DNA of 64,000 nt from Clostridia bacterium (GCA_025210555.1 JAOARL010000008.1:109024-173023), one strand, 5' to 3'. Positions 49,596 through 60,053 are shown, counted from the stretch's first letter. Translations and numbers: made by a program. The notes: generated from the letters alone by a model not told the origin.

Positions 49596-50249
49596 TTATA
49601 ATATTTCCTTTAATTTTCCAGCTTCATCTTTTTTGTAGAATGTAACTCTAGTTACATCTATTTTATTCATCTCAAGCTCTTTTCCATTTTCCTTAAATAT
49701 AACTCCTAATATTAGCTCTGGTTTTAAGTTATCAACCGAACCTGCACTACAGAAAAGTTCTAAAGTTCCATTTTCTAATTTAGTTAAATTATATATTAAA
49801 GGTTTAATGTCTATTTCTTTCATACCTTTTTTAGTTTTCTTTTCAACTAAGATTTCTTTCATATCAGCTATCATGCTTATGTCTAAATCTTCTTTAGTAT
49901 CCATTCTATACACAGCTGCTGCTGTTATATTCATACTGTTTTCTTTTTTATTCTCATAACTCTCAGCACTTACAAACTCAATACCATTAACTGTATTGTC
50001 ATTAAGCTTAGATACTAGTTCCTTAAGATTAACATCCTCTGTAAGTTCAATGTCCATAAGTTCTCCATCACTATAGAATCCTAGTGAAAGTGGCATAGCA
50101 AATGACAATATTTGGTGTTTATTAAATCCTTCACTATATTTAATTGGAAGTTTTGATCTATTTATAATTCTTTGCATTGTTCTTAAGAGATCTAAGTGAC
50201 CTACAAATATAGATGCACCATACTTTTTAAATTTAATTCTAGCTTTCAA
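49596..50249 (-). CDS. DUF2344 protein (TIGR03936 family)
   Basis: About 217 residues. It is the usual companion of the TIGR03960 radical SAM protein; elsewhere the two are fused. KARIKFKKYGASIFVGHLDLLRTMQRIINRSKLPIKYSEGFNKHQ is the conserved start region, split here as landmarks (KYGASIFVGHLDLL; SKLPIKYSEGFNKH). It shows LSFAMPLSLGF next. TTG start at 50249, about ten bases after GGAGG, inside the end of the radical SAM gene. Role unknown. Confidence 0.85.
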   Translation of the reverse strand: MKARIKFKKYGASIFVGHLDLLRTMQRIINRSKLPIKYSEGFNKHQILSFAMPLSLGFYSDGELMDIELTEDVNLKELVSKLNDNTVNGIEFVSAESYENKKENSMNITAAAVYRMDTKEDLDISMIADMKEILVEKKTKKGMKEIDIKPLIYNLTKLENGTLELFCSAGSVDNLKPELILGVIFKENGKELEMNKIDVTRVTFYKKDEAGKLKEIL

Positions 50250-52077
50250 AACAAACACCTCCATCAAAACATGTAGCTCCACAACCACTACATCCCTCTC
50301 TACAGTTTTTAGTAACTACTCCTTCATGGGCTTTCTTACTTTCATTTATAAGGAATTTTTTAGTAACTCCTATATCTATAATATCCCAAGGTAATATTTC
50401 TTCATATTCTCTTTTTGCAACATAGAACTCTTTTGTCAGCCCTGCATTTTCAAATGCAGCGTTCCATCTTTCCATATCGAAGAATTCTCCCCATGCGTCA
50501 TATTTAGAACCCATTTTAAATGCTTCATATATAACTTTAGATAGTCTTCTATCTCCTCTTGCAAACACACCTTCTAAAACACTTGTTTCAGAGTCATGAT
50601 AATTATACTTTATCTGCTTAACTTTCTTAACATGATCTTTAAGCAATCTTTGCTTTCTCATAAACTCATCCATAGTATCTTGAGGTTCCCATTGGAATGG
50701 AGTAAATGGTTTTGGCACGAAACAAGCTGTACTCATAGTTACATTTACTGCTCTATTTCTCATTTCCTTAGGAAGACTATAATATTCTTCAACAATTTTG
50801 TTAGCTATATCATAGATTCCTATTATATCTTCATCTGTCTCTGTTGGTTGTCCCATCATGAAGTAAAGCTTCACTCTGTCCCATCCACCTTCAAAGGCCA
50901 TTTTAGAACCTGCTAAAATCTCTTCCTCAGTAATTCCTTTATTTATTACATCTCTCATTCTTTGAGTTCCTGCTTCTGGTGCAAATGTTAAACTACTCTT
51001 CTTTCCACCTGATAATTTCTCCATCAAATCAAGAGAAAACGCATCTATCCTCATAGAAGGCAATGATAGATTAACTTTTCTTCCCTCAAATCTATCAATA
51101 AGCCCTAACATTAAATCATTTATCTTTTTATAGTCACTAGTACTAAGTGATAACAGTCCTAACTCTTCATATCCTGTATTATCTATTATAGTTTCAGCCT
51201 GTCTTAAAAGTGTTTCAACTTCTTTTTCTCTTACTGGTCTATAAATCATCCCAGCTTGACAGAATCTACACCCTCTTATACATCCCCTGAAAAGTTCTAT
51301 TACAGCTCTATCGTGAGATGGTCTTATATATGGAACAAGAGGTTTATCCAAAAATCTAACTTCATCCATATCTTTAACAACGACCTTTTTAACCTTTTCA
51401 GGTGCATTATCATTATTCTTAGTTATTGATTCAATTTTGCCATCTTCTTTATACTTAACATCATAGAAACTTGGTACATACATACCTTCTATTCCTGCTA
51501 ACGTTTCTAAGAACTCTTTCTTAGTTCCTGTATGCTTCTTGTAAGCTTCAAAAATTTCTTCAAATTTAGCTTCACCCTCACCTATAAATGCAAAGTCAAC
51601 AAAATCTGCAATAGGTTCAGTATTATATGTACAAGGTCCACCCACAAATATAAGTGGGTCATTTTCACCTCTGTCTTTTGCATAAACTTCAAGTCCTGAT
51701 AAATCTATCAAATTTAAAAGGTTAGTATACGCCATTTCATACTGCATAGATACGCCTATAAAATCAAAGTTTTTGATTTCTTCTTGTGATTCAAGCGCAA
51801 AAAGATTTATCCCTTCTTCTCTCATTATTTCTTCCATATCTACCCATGGAGTATAAACTCTCTCACAACTTACTCCATCAATTTTATTTATGAAATTATA
51901 CAATATTTGCATTCCTAAATGACTCATCCCAATTTCATAAACATCTGGGAAACAAAGAGCCATTCTTATCATATCTTCTGTTATATCTTTTTTTATAACA
52001 TTAAATTCTTCACCTATGTACCTGGCTGGTTTTTCTACTTTTAATAAAAACTCCTTAGGCACTCTTAAATCTCTCAT
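50239..52077 (-). CDS. Radical SAM protein (TIGR03960 family)
   Basis: About 612 residues. A cobalamin-binding-like N-terminal domain (CFPDVYEIGMSHLGMQILY) precedes the radical SAM barrel with FRGCIRGCRFCQAG (C-x3-C-x2-C). The C-terminal tail has a cysteine cluster, NCREGCSGCGATC, suggesting an extra Fe-S cluster. Reaction unknown. It almost always pairs with DUF2344, as here (11-base overlap). The ATG at 52077 follows GGAGG. Confidence 0.88.
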   Translation of the reverse strand: MRDLRVPKEFLLKVEKPARYIGEEFNVIKKDITEDMIRMALCFPDVYEIGMSHLGMQILYNFINKIDGVSCERVYTPWVDMEEIMREEGINLFALESQEEIKNFDFIGVSMQYEMAYTNLLNLIDLSGLEVYAKDRGENDPLIFVGGPCTYNTEPIADFVDFAFIGEGEAKFEEIFEAYKKHTGTKKEFLETLAGIEGMYVPSFYDVKYKEDGKIESITKNNDNAPEKVKKVVVKDMDEVRFLDKPLVPYIRPSHDRAVIELFRGCIRGCRFCQAGMIYRPVREKEVETLLRQAETIIDNTGYEELGLLSLSTSDYKKINDLMLGLIDRFEGRKVNLSLPSMRIDAFSLDLMEKLSGGKKSSLTFAPEAGTQRMRDVINKGITEEEILAGSKMAFEGGWDRVKLYFMMGQPTETDEDIIGIYDIANKIVEEYYSLPKEMRNRAVNVTMSTACFVPKPFTPFQWEPQDTMDEFMRKQRLLKDHVKKVKQIKYNYHDSETSVLEGVFARGDRRLSKVIYEAFKMGSKYDAWGEFFDMERWNAAFENAGLTKEFYVAKREYEEILPWDIIDIGVTKKFLINESKKAHEGVVTKNCREGCSGCGATCFDGGVCFES

Positions 52078-52093
52078 TTTAACCTCCATTTAA

Positions 52094-52110
52094 AAAGGCC
52101 TAAGGCCTTT
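52094..52110 (-). terminator. Hairpin between rodA and radical SAM gene
   Basis: AAAGGCC-TTA-GGCCTTTTT on the minus strand, a 7-bp GC-rich stem. It lies in a 31-base gap right before the next RBS, so likely partial attenuation within the operon. Confidence 0.6.
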
Positions 52111-53248
52111 AGAATATTATCTTTCTATGTCTTCCTATATTTAAAACTAGTGCAATACACACTATATTAGTAAGCATTGAACTTCCACCATAACTAACAA
52201 ATGGCAGTGGTATTCCAGTATTTGGCATTATACCTGTTGCAACTCCTATATTTATAAACACCTGAATAGCTAACATCGCAACTACTCCTGTTATAAATAT
52301 TATATCTAAATAGTTATTTACATCTTTACCTATATATATACATTTTATTATTATAAAAAACTGCAAGCCTAACACTACTAAACTTCCTATAAATCCAGAT
52401 TCCTCACTTATTACAGAGAATATAAAGTCTGTATGTGGCTCTGGAAGGTAACTTAACTGATTTAACGTTCCTTTATAAATACCTTTTCCTAATATCTTTC
52501 CAGATCCAACTGCTCTTATAGACTTAGTTGTTTGGTAAGCCTCTGAAAGCTGATAATTCTCTGGATAAAATATAGCCATTATTCTATTTGCTTGGTAATT
52601 CTTTAATATCAAATGATTATCCTTTGGCAAATGTGCATCTGCAATAAATATTGCTGCCACAAGTGAGCCAGCTAAAACTGCAACTTTAAGAAATTTACCA
52701 TTTATACCTGCAACAAAGTACTGAGCTGCAAATATTACTAAAAACACTAAACTCGTTGATAAATCTGGTTGCTTTGCTATCATTATAAGTGGTATTCCTA
52801 AAAGGATGACCGCCCTAAATATGAAAAGCATATCATTTACTCTATCTTTATTTTTATAAAATAAATTTGTTAAAAATATTATTATACCTAACTTGGCAAA
52901 TTCAGAAGGCTGAAGTGTAAAACCACCTATTCTAAGCCATCTGCTAGCCCCATTCCCTGTACCAACTGCAAGAACTGATAATAACATTCCGATACTAGCA
53001 AAATATGATAAATATCCTAAAAATCCAATGTTATCCTCATTTATAAATTTAACATTAGACATAGATATAAATAACAAAATAATATTTGATATAATCATCC
53101 ATAAAATTTGCATATTTAAAGTTCTAATATCAGCACCAGCATTAACTCTTGTAGCACTACTGATTGCCAGAATTCCTATTGTTTGAAGCGCAAAAACAGC
53201 AAACAATATATGCTTATCTAAATATCTAAATTTACTCATTTTAATCAT
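52109..53248 (-). CDS. rodA: Peptidoglycan glycosyltransferase RodA
   Basis: 379 residues, ten spans, SEDS family. Polymerises glycan strands in the elongasome with a class B PBP (mrdA upstream). Family marks: GNGASRWLRIGGFTLQPSEFAKL, KQPDLSTSL (with the catalytic Asp), PEPHTDFIFSVISEESGFIG and the C-terminal GIPLPFVSYGGSSML. It is located with mreBCD, mrdA and minCDE, so RodA rather than FtsW. Confidence 0.95.
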   Translation of the reverse strand: MIKMSKFRYLDKHILFAVFALQTIGILAISSATRVNAGADIRTLNMQILWMIISNIILLFISMSNVKFINEDNIGFLGYLSYFASIGMLLSVLAVGTGNGASRWLRIGGFTLQPSEFAKLGIIIFLTNLFYKNKDRVNDMLFIFRAVILLGIPLIMIAKQPDLSTSLVFLVIFAAQYFVAGINGKFLKVAVLAGSLVAAIFIADAHLPKDNHLILKNYQANRIMAIFYPENYQLSEAYQTTKSIRAVGSGKILGKGIYKGTLNQLSYLPEPHTDFIFSVISEESGFIGSLVVLGLQFFIIIKCIYIGKDVNNYLDIIFITGVVAMLAIQVFINIGVATGIMPNTGIPLPFVSYGGSSMLTNIVCIALVLNIGRHRKIIF

Positions 53249-53272
53249 ATTATCACACTCTCTACATAATAA

Positions 53273-53299
53273 ATTAAGTAGGAAAAATTCCTACTTAAT
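53273..53299 (-). terminator. Hairpin after minE
   Basis: ATTAAGTAGGAA-(3)-TTCCTACTTAAT, a 12-bp perfect stem directly after the minE stop; only a short T-run follows, so partial termination before rodA is likely. Confidence 0.65.
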
Positions 53300-53300
53300 C

Positions 53301-53600
53301 TTATGCTTCTTGTTCACTTAATTTTTTTACCTTCTTAACAGGTATGTTTGCATAAAGCATAGGAACCATTATTTCTTTCCCATCTTCTCCCTCTACTTTA
53401 TCCATTTTCATTTCTAATGCATCTTCATCAACTTCCATATATTTAGAAATAACTTCTAATATGTCAGCTCTCATTTTTTCTAATAAATCTGTTGAGCAGT
53501 TAGCTCTATCATGTATTAGAACAAACTTTAGTCTGTCCTTTGCAGCGTTACCACTTGTTTTTTCGCTATCCATTCCGAATATTTTTTTAAGTAAATCCAC
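53301..53600 (-). CDS. minE: Cell division topological specificity factor MinE
   Basis: 99 residues. The N-terminal membrane-targeting and MinD-interacting part (LLKKIFGM..., then AKDRLKFVLIHDRA) precedes the topological specificity domain (about 35-90, MRADILEVISKYMEVDEDALE). MinE drives MinD oscillation. It follows minD by 13 bases. Confidence 0.95.
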   Translation of the reverse strand: MDLLKKIFGMDSEKTSGNAAKDRLKFVLIHDRANCSTDLLEKMRADILEVISKYMEVDEDALEMKMDKVEGEDGKEIMVPMLYANIPVKKVKKLSEQEA

Positions 53601-53613
53601 TTTTTCTTCCCTC

Positions 53614-54417
53614 CTAATTGCTCATACTAAATATTTTTTTAATTCTTCCAAACACACTGTTCTCTGCAGCTAAGTCCATTAAAGGAACATCTTCTCCCAT
53701 AATTCTCTTAGTTATGTTTCTATAAGCTCTACCTGCAGCTGAACCTTTAGCATTAGCAACAGCTGGCTCACCTCTATTTGTAGAAACTACAATATTTTCA
53801 TCATCTGGAACAATACCGATAATGTCTACAGCTAAAATTTCCATGATGTCTTCCTTAGCCATCATATCACCTTTTTTAACCATGTTATGCTTAATTCTAT
53901 TAATTATAAGCGCTGGATTAGCTATCTCAGCTGCTTCTAATAATCCAATAATTCTATCTGCATCTCTTACTGCAGAAACTTCTGGAGTTGTTACAACTAA
54001 AGCTTTATCAGCTCCAGCAATTGCATTTTTAAACCCTTGCTCAATTCCAGCTGGACAATCAATTAAAATATAATCAAAGTCCTCTTTTAATTCTGCAATT
54101 AATTTTTGCATTTGCTCTTCACTTACAGCGTTTTTGTCTTTTGTTTGCGCTGCTGGTAAAAGGTATAATCCTTTATATCTTTTATCTCTTATAAGAGCTT
54201 GCTTTATTTTACAATTTTCTTCTACTACGTCTACAATATCGTATACGATTCTATTTTCAAGTCCCATAACAACATCAAGGTTTCTAAGTCCTATATCAGC
54301 ATCTATTACTACTACTTTTTTCCCCTCTAATGCTAATCCTACAGCTAAGTTAGCTGAAGTTGTAGTTTTACCAACTCCACCTTTACCTGATGTAATAACT
54401 ATTACTTCACAATTCAT
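53614..54417 (-). CDS. minD: Septum-site determining ATPase MinD
   Basis: 267 residues. Deviant Walker A SGKGGVGKTT (10-19) with the signature lysine, DADIGLRNLDVVMG, then DYILIDCPAGIEQGF, and TTPEVSAVRDADRIIGLL. The C-terminal amphipathic helix FGRIKKIFSM anchors it to membrane. Works with MinC and MinE to keep FtsZ at midcell. RBS AGGAGG. Confidence 0.98.
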   Translation of the reverse strand: MNCEVIVITSGKGGVGKTTTSANLAVGLALEGKKVVVIDADIGLRNLDVVMGLENRIVYDIVDVVEENCKIKQALIRDKRYKGLYLLPAAQTKDKNAVSEEQMQKLIAELKEDFDYILIDCPAGIEQGFKNAIAGADKALVVTTPEVSAVRDADRIIGLLEAAEIANPALIINRIKHNMVKKGDMMAKEDIMEILAVDIIGIVPDDENIVVSTNRGEPAVANAKGSAAGRAYRNITKRIMGEDVPLMDLAAENSVFGRIKKIFSMSN

Positions 54418-54485
54418 TTATTTTCCTCCTCAAGAATTAAAATTCATTTTATTAAAGAATTTATTTCATATAGATTTTACTATAT

Positions 54486-55133
54486 TTACGCTAAATTTGC
54501 AAAAGATTTAATGTCAGCAGCTTCTATAAATAATCTCTCTTCTTTTAAATATACTATTTGAGCTACTGATTTATCAAAATCATATTCCTTATCAGGTGAT
54601 CTTGCAATTATATCTCCTAATCTAAGTTGTGTTGGTTCCATTTTAAAAGCAACTATAAACGCTTTCTTGTTTCCTTTAGCACCTGCATGTGCTAATCCTT
54701 TAAGAGAACCTAAAATAATTATATTTCCATCTGCTATTATTTCAGCACCTGGATTAACATCTCCTAAAATTACAACACTCCCCGTGAAGTTTATCCTTTG
54801 CCCTGATCTAACAGTTCCTCTATAATATTTAGTAAGAACTTCTGATTTTTCATCGATTCCCATATTTTTAAATTGCTCTACATAATTATCTTCTTCTTTA
54901 ACATAAGAAATGTTTAAACTAGCATTATCTGCTATTATTTTGATAAGTTCACCTTGCTCTTCTTCTGAAAGAACTCGTCCTTTAAATGTTAAAGCCATCT
55001 TTGCATTTTCGAAAAAATGTCCCGCATCTCTAACTTTCTCTGATAATTCTTTTTTTATTACTTCAAACTCTACTGTTTCATTTAAAAGAATTACTAAGCC
55101 GTCTTTATCACCTTTAAAAATAACGTTATTCAT
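54486..55133 (-). CDS. minC: Septum-site determining protein MinC
   Basis: 215 residues: an N-terminal FtsZ-inhibiting domain (about 1-100) and C-terminal beta-helix (about 108-215) with YYRGTVRSGQRINFTGSVVILGDVNPGAEIIADGNIIILG repeats (landmarks RSGQ, DVNPGAEI). The MinD-binding site lies in the beta-helix. It begins nine bases after mrdA. Confidence 0.95.
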   Translation of the reverse strand: MNNVIFKGDKDGLVILLNETVEFEVIKKELSEKVRDAGHFFENAKMALTFKGRVLSEEEQGELIKIIADNASLNISYVKEEDNYVEQFKNMGIDEKSEVLTKYYRGTVRSGQRINFTGSVVILGDVNPGAEIIADGNIIILGSLKGLAHAGAKGNKKAFIVAFKMEPTQLRLGDIIARSPDKEYDFDKSVAQIVYLKEERLFIEAADIKSFANLA

Positions 55134-55142
55134 TGTCGCCTC

Positions 55143-57590
55143 CTATTTATTCAACTTGTGTGTTTTATTTATTTCTTCTTTATTTTCTTTGTAGTATCTA
55201 TTAAGTGAAGCTCTAACAATTTTTGTTGCTTCTTTAGATTCATTACCAAATGGTACCATTGCTGTTATAGCTATCTCTGGATTTTCATAAGGTGCAAAAG
55301 ATGTAAACCATGCGTGGTTACCTTTACTACCTTCCTGAGCAGTTCCAGTCTTTCCAGCAACTATAACTTCTGAATCCCTAAAATAATACTTAGCTGTACC
55401 ATGAACTCCATTAGTTACATCATACATTCCCTGTTTTGCTATTTTCATTATATCATTTTTAACTGGAATTTCTTCAATTAATTCAATTTTTTTCTTAAAA
55501 ACAACATTATTTTTATCATCTTTCACTTCTCTTAAAATATGAATATCATATTTTTTACCCTCATTTGCTATTATTGAAGTATATTTTGCTACATGTATTG
55601 GGGCTAAATTGTTTACTGATTGACCAATAGCAGACCTTATAGTATCCCCAGGATACCACATTGTGTCCCCTCTATTAGCTTTAGGGTTATAAAGTTTCAC
55701 TAACTTTTCTTTTGTTCCTGGAGAAGCCAGATTAGGAGTTGCTTCAAATTCAGAAAGTTCAATACCACTTTTTTTATTCAAATCAAACATTTTACCATAC
55801 TTAGCAATTCTTTCTGCACCAAGCGAAGCATCAAACTTGCCGCTCCCTTTAGCAAACCCTAATCTATACCCAACTTCATAGAAGAAGTAGTTACATGATG
55901 TAGCTAACCCTTTATACACATCTACCACTCCATGAGTTGTACCTTTCGAAGTATATATCCAACATTTAGGGTTTCCAAATCTTGGATAAACTCCTTTATC
56001 AACAATTTTAGTTTTATCAGTTATTACACCTTCAGATAAAGCCGCTATAGCTGTAAGCATTTTAAAAGTTGAACCTGGTGCTCTCTTTTCAGCAAGCGCT
56101 CTATTTATAAACGGTTTTGTGCTATTTTGACTTATTTTATTATAATTTTTAAGCACTTCATTATTATTGTAACTCGGGTAGCTAACCAACGCTCTTACTT
56201 CTCCTGTATTAGTATCTATTGCTGCTACTGCCGCAGAGTAAGGCTTTTGACCAATCATATCTGGTGTTATTTCAAGGCTCTCTATTTTTCTTCTTATAAC
56301 TTCATCCGTACTTATTTTCCCACTAGCCAAACTTTTTTTATAATCAGATTTAATTATGCCTTGCTCCATAAGTATAAATACTAATTCTCTTGATGTAACT
56401 TTATAATTTTTTATAAGTCTTATTAATTCTTCCTTTTGCTGTTTCTCGTTCTTTCCATCTAAATATTTAAAAATTTTCTTTCTAAGTATTTTAGAATAAT
56501 ACTCATCCGATTCTAATATTTCGTCTATTGATATAGTTTCTATTTTAACTAAATTCATAAATATATCTCTTGATGTGTATTTTTTATTATAATTTAGAAG
56601 AGCTGTTTCAGCCAATTTCTTTAACATCTCTTCATATATAATATTTTGTAATTCATAATCTATTGTTAAATAAACATTTTTTCCAGTTTCAAGTGACAAA
56701 GTATCTAGTTCTGTTATTCTTCTACCATCTTTATCAACTTCCATATACCTTACGCCATCTTCACCTCTTAAATATTCTTCAAATGTCTTTTCAACACCAC
56801 TTCTACCAATCAAATCGTCTGAATCATATCCCTTGTCTTTAAGTTTTTTATATTCTTCTTGATTTATTGTAGTTAGATATCCTAAAACATGAGATAGCGA
56901 TTCATTATCTCTATAATATCTTACTGGTATTTTATCTATATATATTCCTCTTAAAAAATTCGAATTTTCTTCTATCATAGCTATAGTTTCTTTTTTTATA
57001 TCTCTACATACAGTTATAGGTTGATACTGCTTATACCTTCTCATATATACTTCCGAGTTAAGTATTATTAAGTTTCTGAAATTACCTTCTTCACCTGTAA
57101 GTTCAAACCTATCTTTTAACTCCTCCATAACCTCTTTAGCTGTAAGTGTACTCTTTAGCTTCATATCTTTTCTAAAATATCTTAACTTACTTTGTGTCCA
57201 TATGAATTCATACGGTTCTTTTTTTGATATTGGAAAGTCAAAATATACTTCCTCATCTTTTTCCTCTAATATTTTAAGAACACTTTCAAATATATTATTT
57301 CTTTCTTTTATTTCCATCTTCTTTATACTGTTATCAAATTTAACATTATAGGCAATTTTATTACCAGCTAAAAGAACTCCATTTCGGTCATATATTTCAC
57401 CTCTTGGGGCTGGTATATCTATTTTTCTAAGTATACTCGCATTAACTTTTTCAAAGTTTTCTTCACCCTTTATTACTTGCAAATAAATCAACCTAAATAA
57501 AAGTACTATAAACATAATACTTATAATTAGAACTAGATGAAAATATCTAGTTATAGTATTAACGGATTCTCTTCTTTGAAATGTAATCAT
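55143..57590 (-). CDS. mrdA: Penicillin-binding protein 2 (MrdA-like, class B)
   Basis: 815 residues. N-terminal anchor (about 15-38), dimerisation domain (IPAPRGEIYDRNG), then transpeptidase. Active site: S507-x-x-K510 in APGSTFK, the SCN motif in LATSCNYFFYE, and KTG in IVAGKTGTAQ. An insertion of about 115 helical residues (about 330-445) separates the linker from the transpeptidase, making it longer than usual class B PBPs. Partners RodA in elongation. It overlaps mreD by four bases. Confidence 0.94.
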   Translation of the reverse strand: MITFQRRESVNTITRYFHLVLIISIMFIVLLFRLIYLQVIKGEENFEKVNASILRKIDIPAPRGEIYDRNGVLLAGNKIAYNVKFDNSIKKMEIKERNNIFESVLKILEEKDEEVYFDFPISKKEPYEFIWTQSKLRYFRKDMKLKSTLTAKEVMEELKDRFELTGEEGNFRNLIILNSEVYMRRYKQYQPITVCRDIKKETIAMIEENSNFLRGIYIDKIPVRYYRDNESLSHVLGYLTTINQEEYKKLKDKGYDSDDLIGRSGVEKTFEEYLRGEDGVRYMEVDKDGRRITELDTLSLETGKNVYLTIDYELQNIIYEEMLKKLAETALLNYNKKYTSRDIFMNLVKIETISIDEILESDEYYSKILRKKIFKYLDGKNEKQQKEELIRLIKNYKVTSRELVFILMEQGIIKSDYKKSLASGKISTDEVIRRKIESLEITPDMIGQKPYSAAVAAIDTNTGEVRALVSYPSYNNNEVLKNYNKISQNSTKPFINRALAEKRAPGSTFKMLTAIAALSEGVITDKTKIVDKGVYPRFGNPKCWIYTSKGTTHGVVDVYKGLATSCNYFFYEVGYRLGFAKGSGKFDASLGAERIAKYGKMFDLNKKSGIELSEFEATPNLASPGTKEKLVKLYNPKANRGDTMWYPGDTIRSAIGQSVNNLAPIHVAKYTSIIANEGKKYDIHILREVKDDKNNVVFKKKIELIEEIPVKNDIMKIAKQGMYDVTNGVHGTAKYYFRDSEVIVAGKTGTAQEGSKGNHAWFTSFAPYENPEIAITAMVPFGNESKEATKIVRASLNRYYKENKEEINKTHKLNK

Positions 57591-58081
57591 ATTTTTCTAT
57601 ATTCCTTTTCTTCAAGATTTTCATTAATCATGTATATAATAGGATATATCATCAAACTTAATAGGGAATTTAGTACAACTTCCATCAATGTGTAATTAGT
57701 TATATATTGCCATATATTTATTCTATCTATAAACATATAGCTTAAAATATATTTTTCAACACTAAATAATATAATACCTAGTCCCATTAAAGTAATAAAC
57801 CCATAAGATTCTCTTGCAAATTCTTTTTTCAAGCATCCCATTATATAACCTACATGCATATAAATCATCATGTTAATCCCTATTCCTGCACCATAGAAAA
57901 CATCTATAACAAATCCAATCAAAAGGCCTATTATAGTTCCTTCTCTATGTCCCCTTAATAAAGAATATAATATTAATAATGTAAGTGTTAAATTAGGCTT
58001 TATAAACCCAATATTTATATTTATTGTAGTTTCAATTAAAAAAAAGAAAAAAAACAAAATTGAAATGATCATACTTCTCAC
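57587..58081 (-). CDS. mreD: Rod shape-determining protein MreD
   Basis: 164 residues, five or so spans, of the MreD family; scaffold of the elongasome with MreC. Opens with a hydrophobic MIISILFFFFFLIETTI; LTLLILYSLLRGHREGTIIGLLIGFVIDVFYG-like region (YSLLRGHREG, GFVIDVFYGAGIG) is typical. GTG start at 58081 overlaps the mreC stop by one base, after GAGGTGG. Small and diverse family, so position matters. Confidence 0.9.
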   Translation of the reverse strand: MRSMIISILFFFFFLIETTININIGFIKPNLTLTLLILYSLLRGHREGTIIGLLIGFVIDVFYGAGIGINMMIYMHVGYIMGCLKKEFARESYGFITLMGLGIILFSVEKYILSYMFIDRINIWQYITNYTLMEVVLNSLLSLMIYPIIYMINENLEEKEYRKI

Positions 58082-58917
58082 TATTCCACCTCATTTTCTT
58101 TCTTTAATATTAAAACTTCTCTTAAATTATTATAGTCAACATCTGGTTTAACTACTGCAGTCTTGTTAAGCTCCTTAATATTTTCAGAAATAATCTCTAC
58201 TTCACCTATATATAAACCCTTAGGATATAAACTACTTAGATTTGAAGTATGTACTTTATCTCCTTCAATTATATCAGAATCCACATCTATATACTCCATT
58301 ACTAATTTACCTTTATTTCTAGCTTCTACTGCACCTTTTAAAACTCCATTTTCAAGAGTTCTTTCAGTTTCTACACTTATAGAACTTCTTACATCTGTTA
58401 TAAGCATGACCTTTGAAAAATTCTCATGAACTTCTATTACATGTCCAACAAGTCCACTATTTGAAACAACAACCATCTTTTCTTCAATTTCAGAATCTAA
58501 CCCTCTATTTATAAGAATTATACCATCAACATTAGATATAGATTTACCTATTACATCTGCTCCAGTAACTTCTTTGAAATTATTTTTTTCTCTAAATGAT
58601 AAAAAATCTCTTAAACGTTCATTTTCACTTTTTAATTTTAGCAAATTATTATTTTCAAATTTTAGTTTTTCATTTTCTTCTTTTAAAAGTTCATTTTCAC
58701 CTTTAATGTTTCCAAGATTTTTATAATAGTCTATCGTTCCCCCTACACTATCTCTAGTATTTACAAATAAACTTTGTACAGGCATAAAAAAACGAGTATG
58801 AACAAAATCCACAAACTTAATATCAATCTTTTGATATTTTATCAAAAGCGCAAACACTGCTATAACTAGTGTTATACTTATAAGTTTATATGGTTTTTTT
58901 CTTTCATACCCGTACAT
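58081..58917 (-). CDS. mreC: Rod shape-determining protein MreC
   Basis: 278 residues: N-terminal anchor (about 12-28), a coiled coil (about 65-110, ENELLKEENEKLKFENNN) and a C-terminal beta-rich domain with VIGKSISNVDGIILINRGLDS and LVGHVIEVHENFSKVMLITD as landmarks. It bridges MreB filaments to PBPs. Stop overlaps mreD start. Confidence 0.94.
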   Translation of the reverse strand: MYGYERKKPYKLISITLVIAVFALLIKYQKIDIKFVDFVHTRFFMPVQSLFVNTRDSVGGTIDYYKNLGNIKGENELLKEENEKLKFENNNLLKLKSENERLRDFLSFREKNNFKEVTGADVIGKSISNVDGIILINRGLDSEIEEKMVVVSNSGLVGHVIEVHENFSKVMLITDVRSSISVETERTLENGVLKGAVEARNKGKLVMEYIDVDSDIIEGDKVHTSNLSSLYPKGLYIGEVEIISENIKELNKTAVVKPDVDYNNLREVLILKKENEVE

Positions 58918-58933
58918 TTAATTCCTCCTATTA

Positions 58934-59962
58934 TTAGCTAACTTTTTTACTTGATATTAATACATTACTTAATGAATCAATATGATCTAATACTAATCCT
59001 GTTCCAACTGCAACACAGTTAAGTGGTTCATTAGCTATTTTAACTGGCATTCCTGTTTCTTGAGTTATAAGCTTATCAAGTCCTGAAAGCATAGCTCCTC
59101 CTCCAGTTAAAACAATTCCATTTTCCATTATATCTGATGATAATTCAGGTGGAGTCTTCTCAAGTGTATACTTGATTGAATCAATTATAGCATTAACTGG
59201 TTCTTTTAATGCCTCAAGCATTTCCGCTGAAGTAATTTCAATTACTTTTGGAAGTCCAGTTATTAAGTCTCTACCTCTTATCTCCATAGATTCTTCTATG
59301 TCTTTAGGGAAAGCACATCCGATTGTTACTTTAATTTCTTCTGCTGTTCTATCCCCGATCATTAAATTATATTCTTTTTTGATAGAGTTAACGATATGCT
59401 CATCAAGCTTATCTCCTGCAACTCTAAGTGATTTACTTACTACAATACCACCAAGTGAAATAACAGCAACCTCTGTTGTTCCACCACCAATATCAACAAC
59501 CATACTTCCTGTTGGTTCTCCTACTGGAAGACCAGCACCTATAGCTGCTGCCATTGGTTCTTCAATAAGGTAAGTTTCTCTTTCTTTTCCACCAGCTCTT
59601 ATAGCTGATTCTAATACTGCTCTTTTTTCTACCTCAGTTACTCCTGATGGTATACATATAACTACTCTAGGTTTACTATTTAAAAGTCCACCACTGTGAA
59701 TTTTCCCTATAAAATACTGAAGCATAGCTTGAGTCGTATTAAAGTCTGCTATAACTCCATCTTTCATTGGTCTGATAGCTACAATACTTCCTGGTGTTCT
59801 ACCAATCATTTGTTTAGCTTCATTACCAACTGATAAAACCTCTTTAGTTTCTGTATTCATAGCCACTACAGAAGGCTCATTTACTGCAATCCCTTTATTT
59901 CTTAAGAATACTAATGTATTAGCTGTTCCTAAGTCAATTCCTATATCTTTTGAAAAAAACAT
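58934..59962 (-). CDS. mreB: Rod shape-determining protein MreB
   Basis: 342 residues, actin-like ATPase filament former. [18 protein letters not shown] is the phosphate-1 loop; [20 protein letters not shown] phosphate-2; [17 protein letters not shown] the adenosine loop. [17 protein letters not shown] and the C-terminal [10 protein letters not shown] also match. First gene of the mreBCD-mrdA-minCDE-rodA operon, with a promoter at 60000-60028. Confidence 0.98.
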   Translation of the reverse strand: MFFSKDIGIDLGTANTLVFLRNKGIAVNEPSVVAMNTETKEVLSVGNEAKQMIGRTPGSIVAIRPMKDGVIADFNTTQAMLQYFIGKIHSGGLLNSKPRVVICIPSGVTEVEKRAVLESAIRAGGKERETYLIEEPMAAAIGAGLPVGEPTGSMVVDIGGGTTEVAVISLGGIVVSKSLRVAGDKLDEHIVNSIKKEYNLMIGDRTAEEIKVTIGCAFPKDIEESMEIRGRDLITGLPKVIEITSAEMLEALKEPVNAIIDSIKYTLEKTPPELSSDIMENGIVLTGGGAMLSGLDKLITQETGMPVKIANEPLNCVAVGTGLVLDHIDSLSNVLISSKKVS

Positions 59963-59999
59963 ATTCTACTCCCTTTCATATCATAAAATCTCACTATTA

Positions 60000-60028
60000 A
60001 TAATACCCTTTTTAAAAAACTTTTTCAA
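60000..60028 (-). promoter_or_regulatory. mreB operon promoter
   Basis: Minus strand TTGAAA (60023-60028), 17 bases, TATTAT (60000-60005), just after the radC terminator. Confidence 0.6.
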
Positions 60029-60032
60029 TAAA

Positions 60033-60053
60033 AAAAGACTATAAAAGTCCTTT
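60033..60053 (-). terminator. radC terminator
   Basis: Minus strand AAAGGACT-TTTAT-AGTCTTTTTTT, an 8-bp stem with one G-U pair and a T-run; contains the radC stop. Confidence 0.75.
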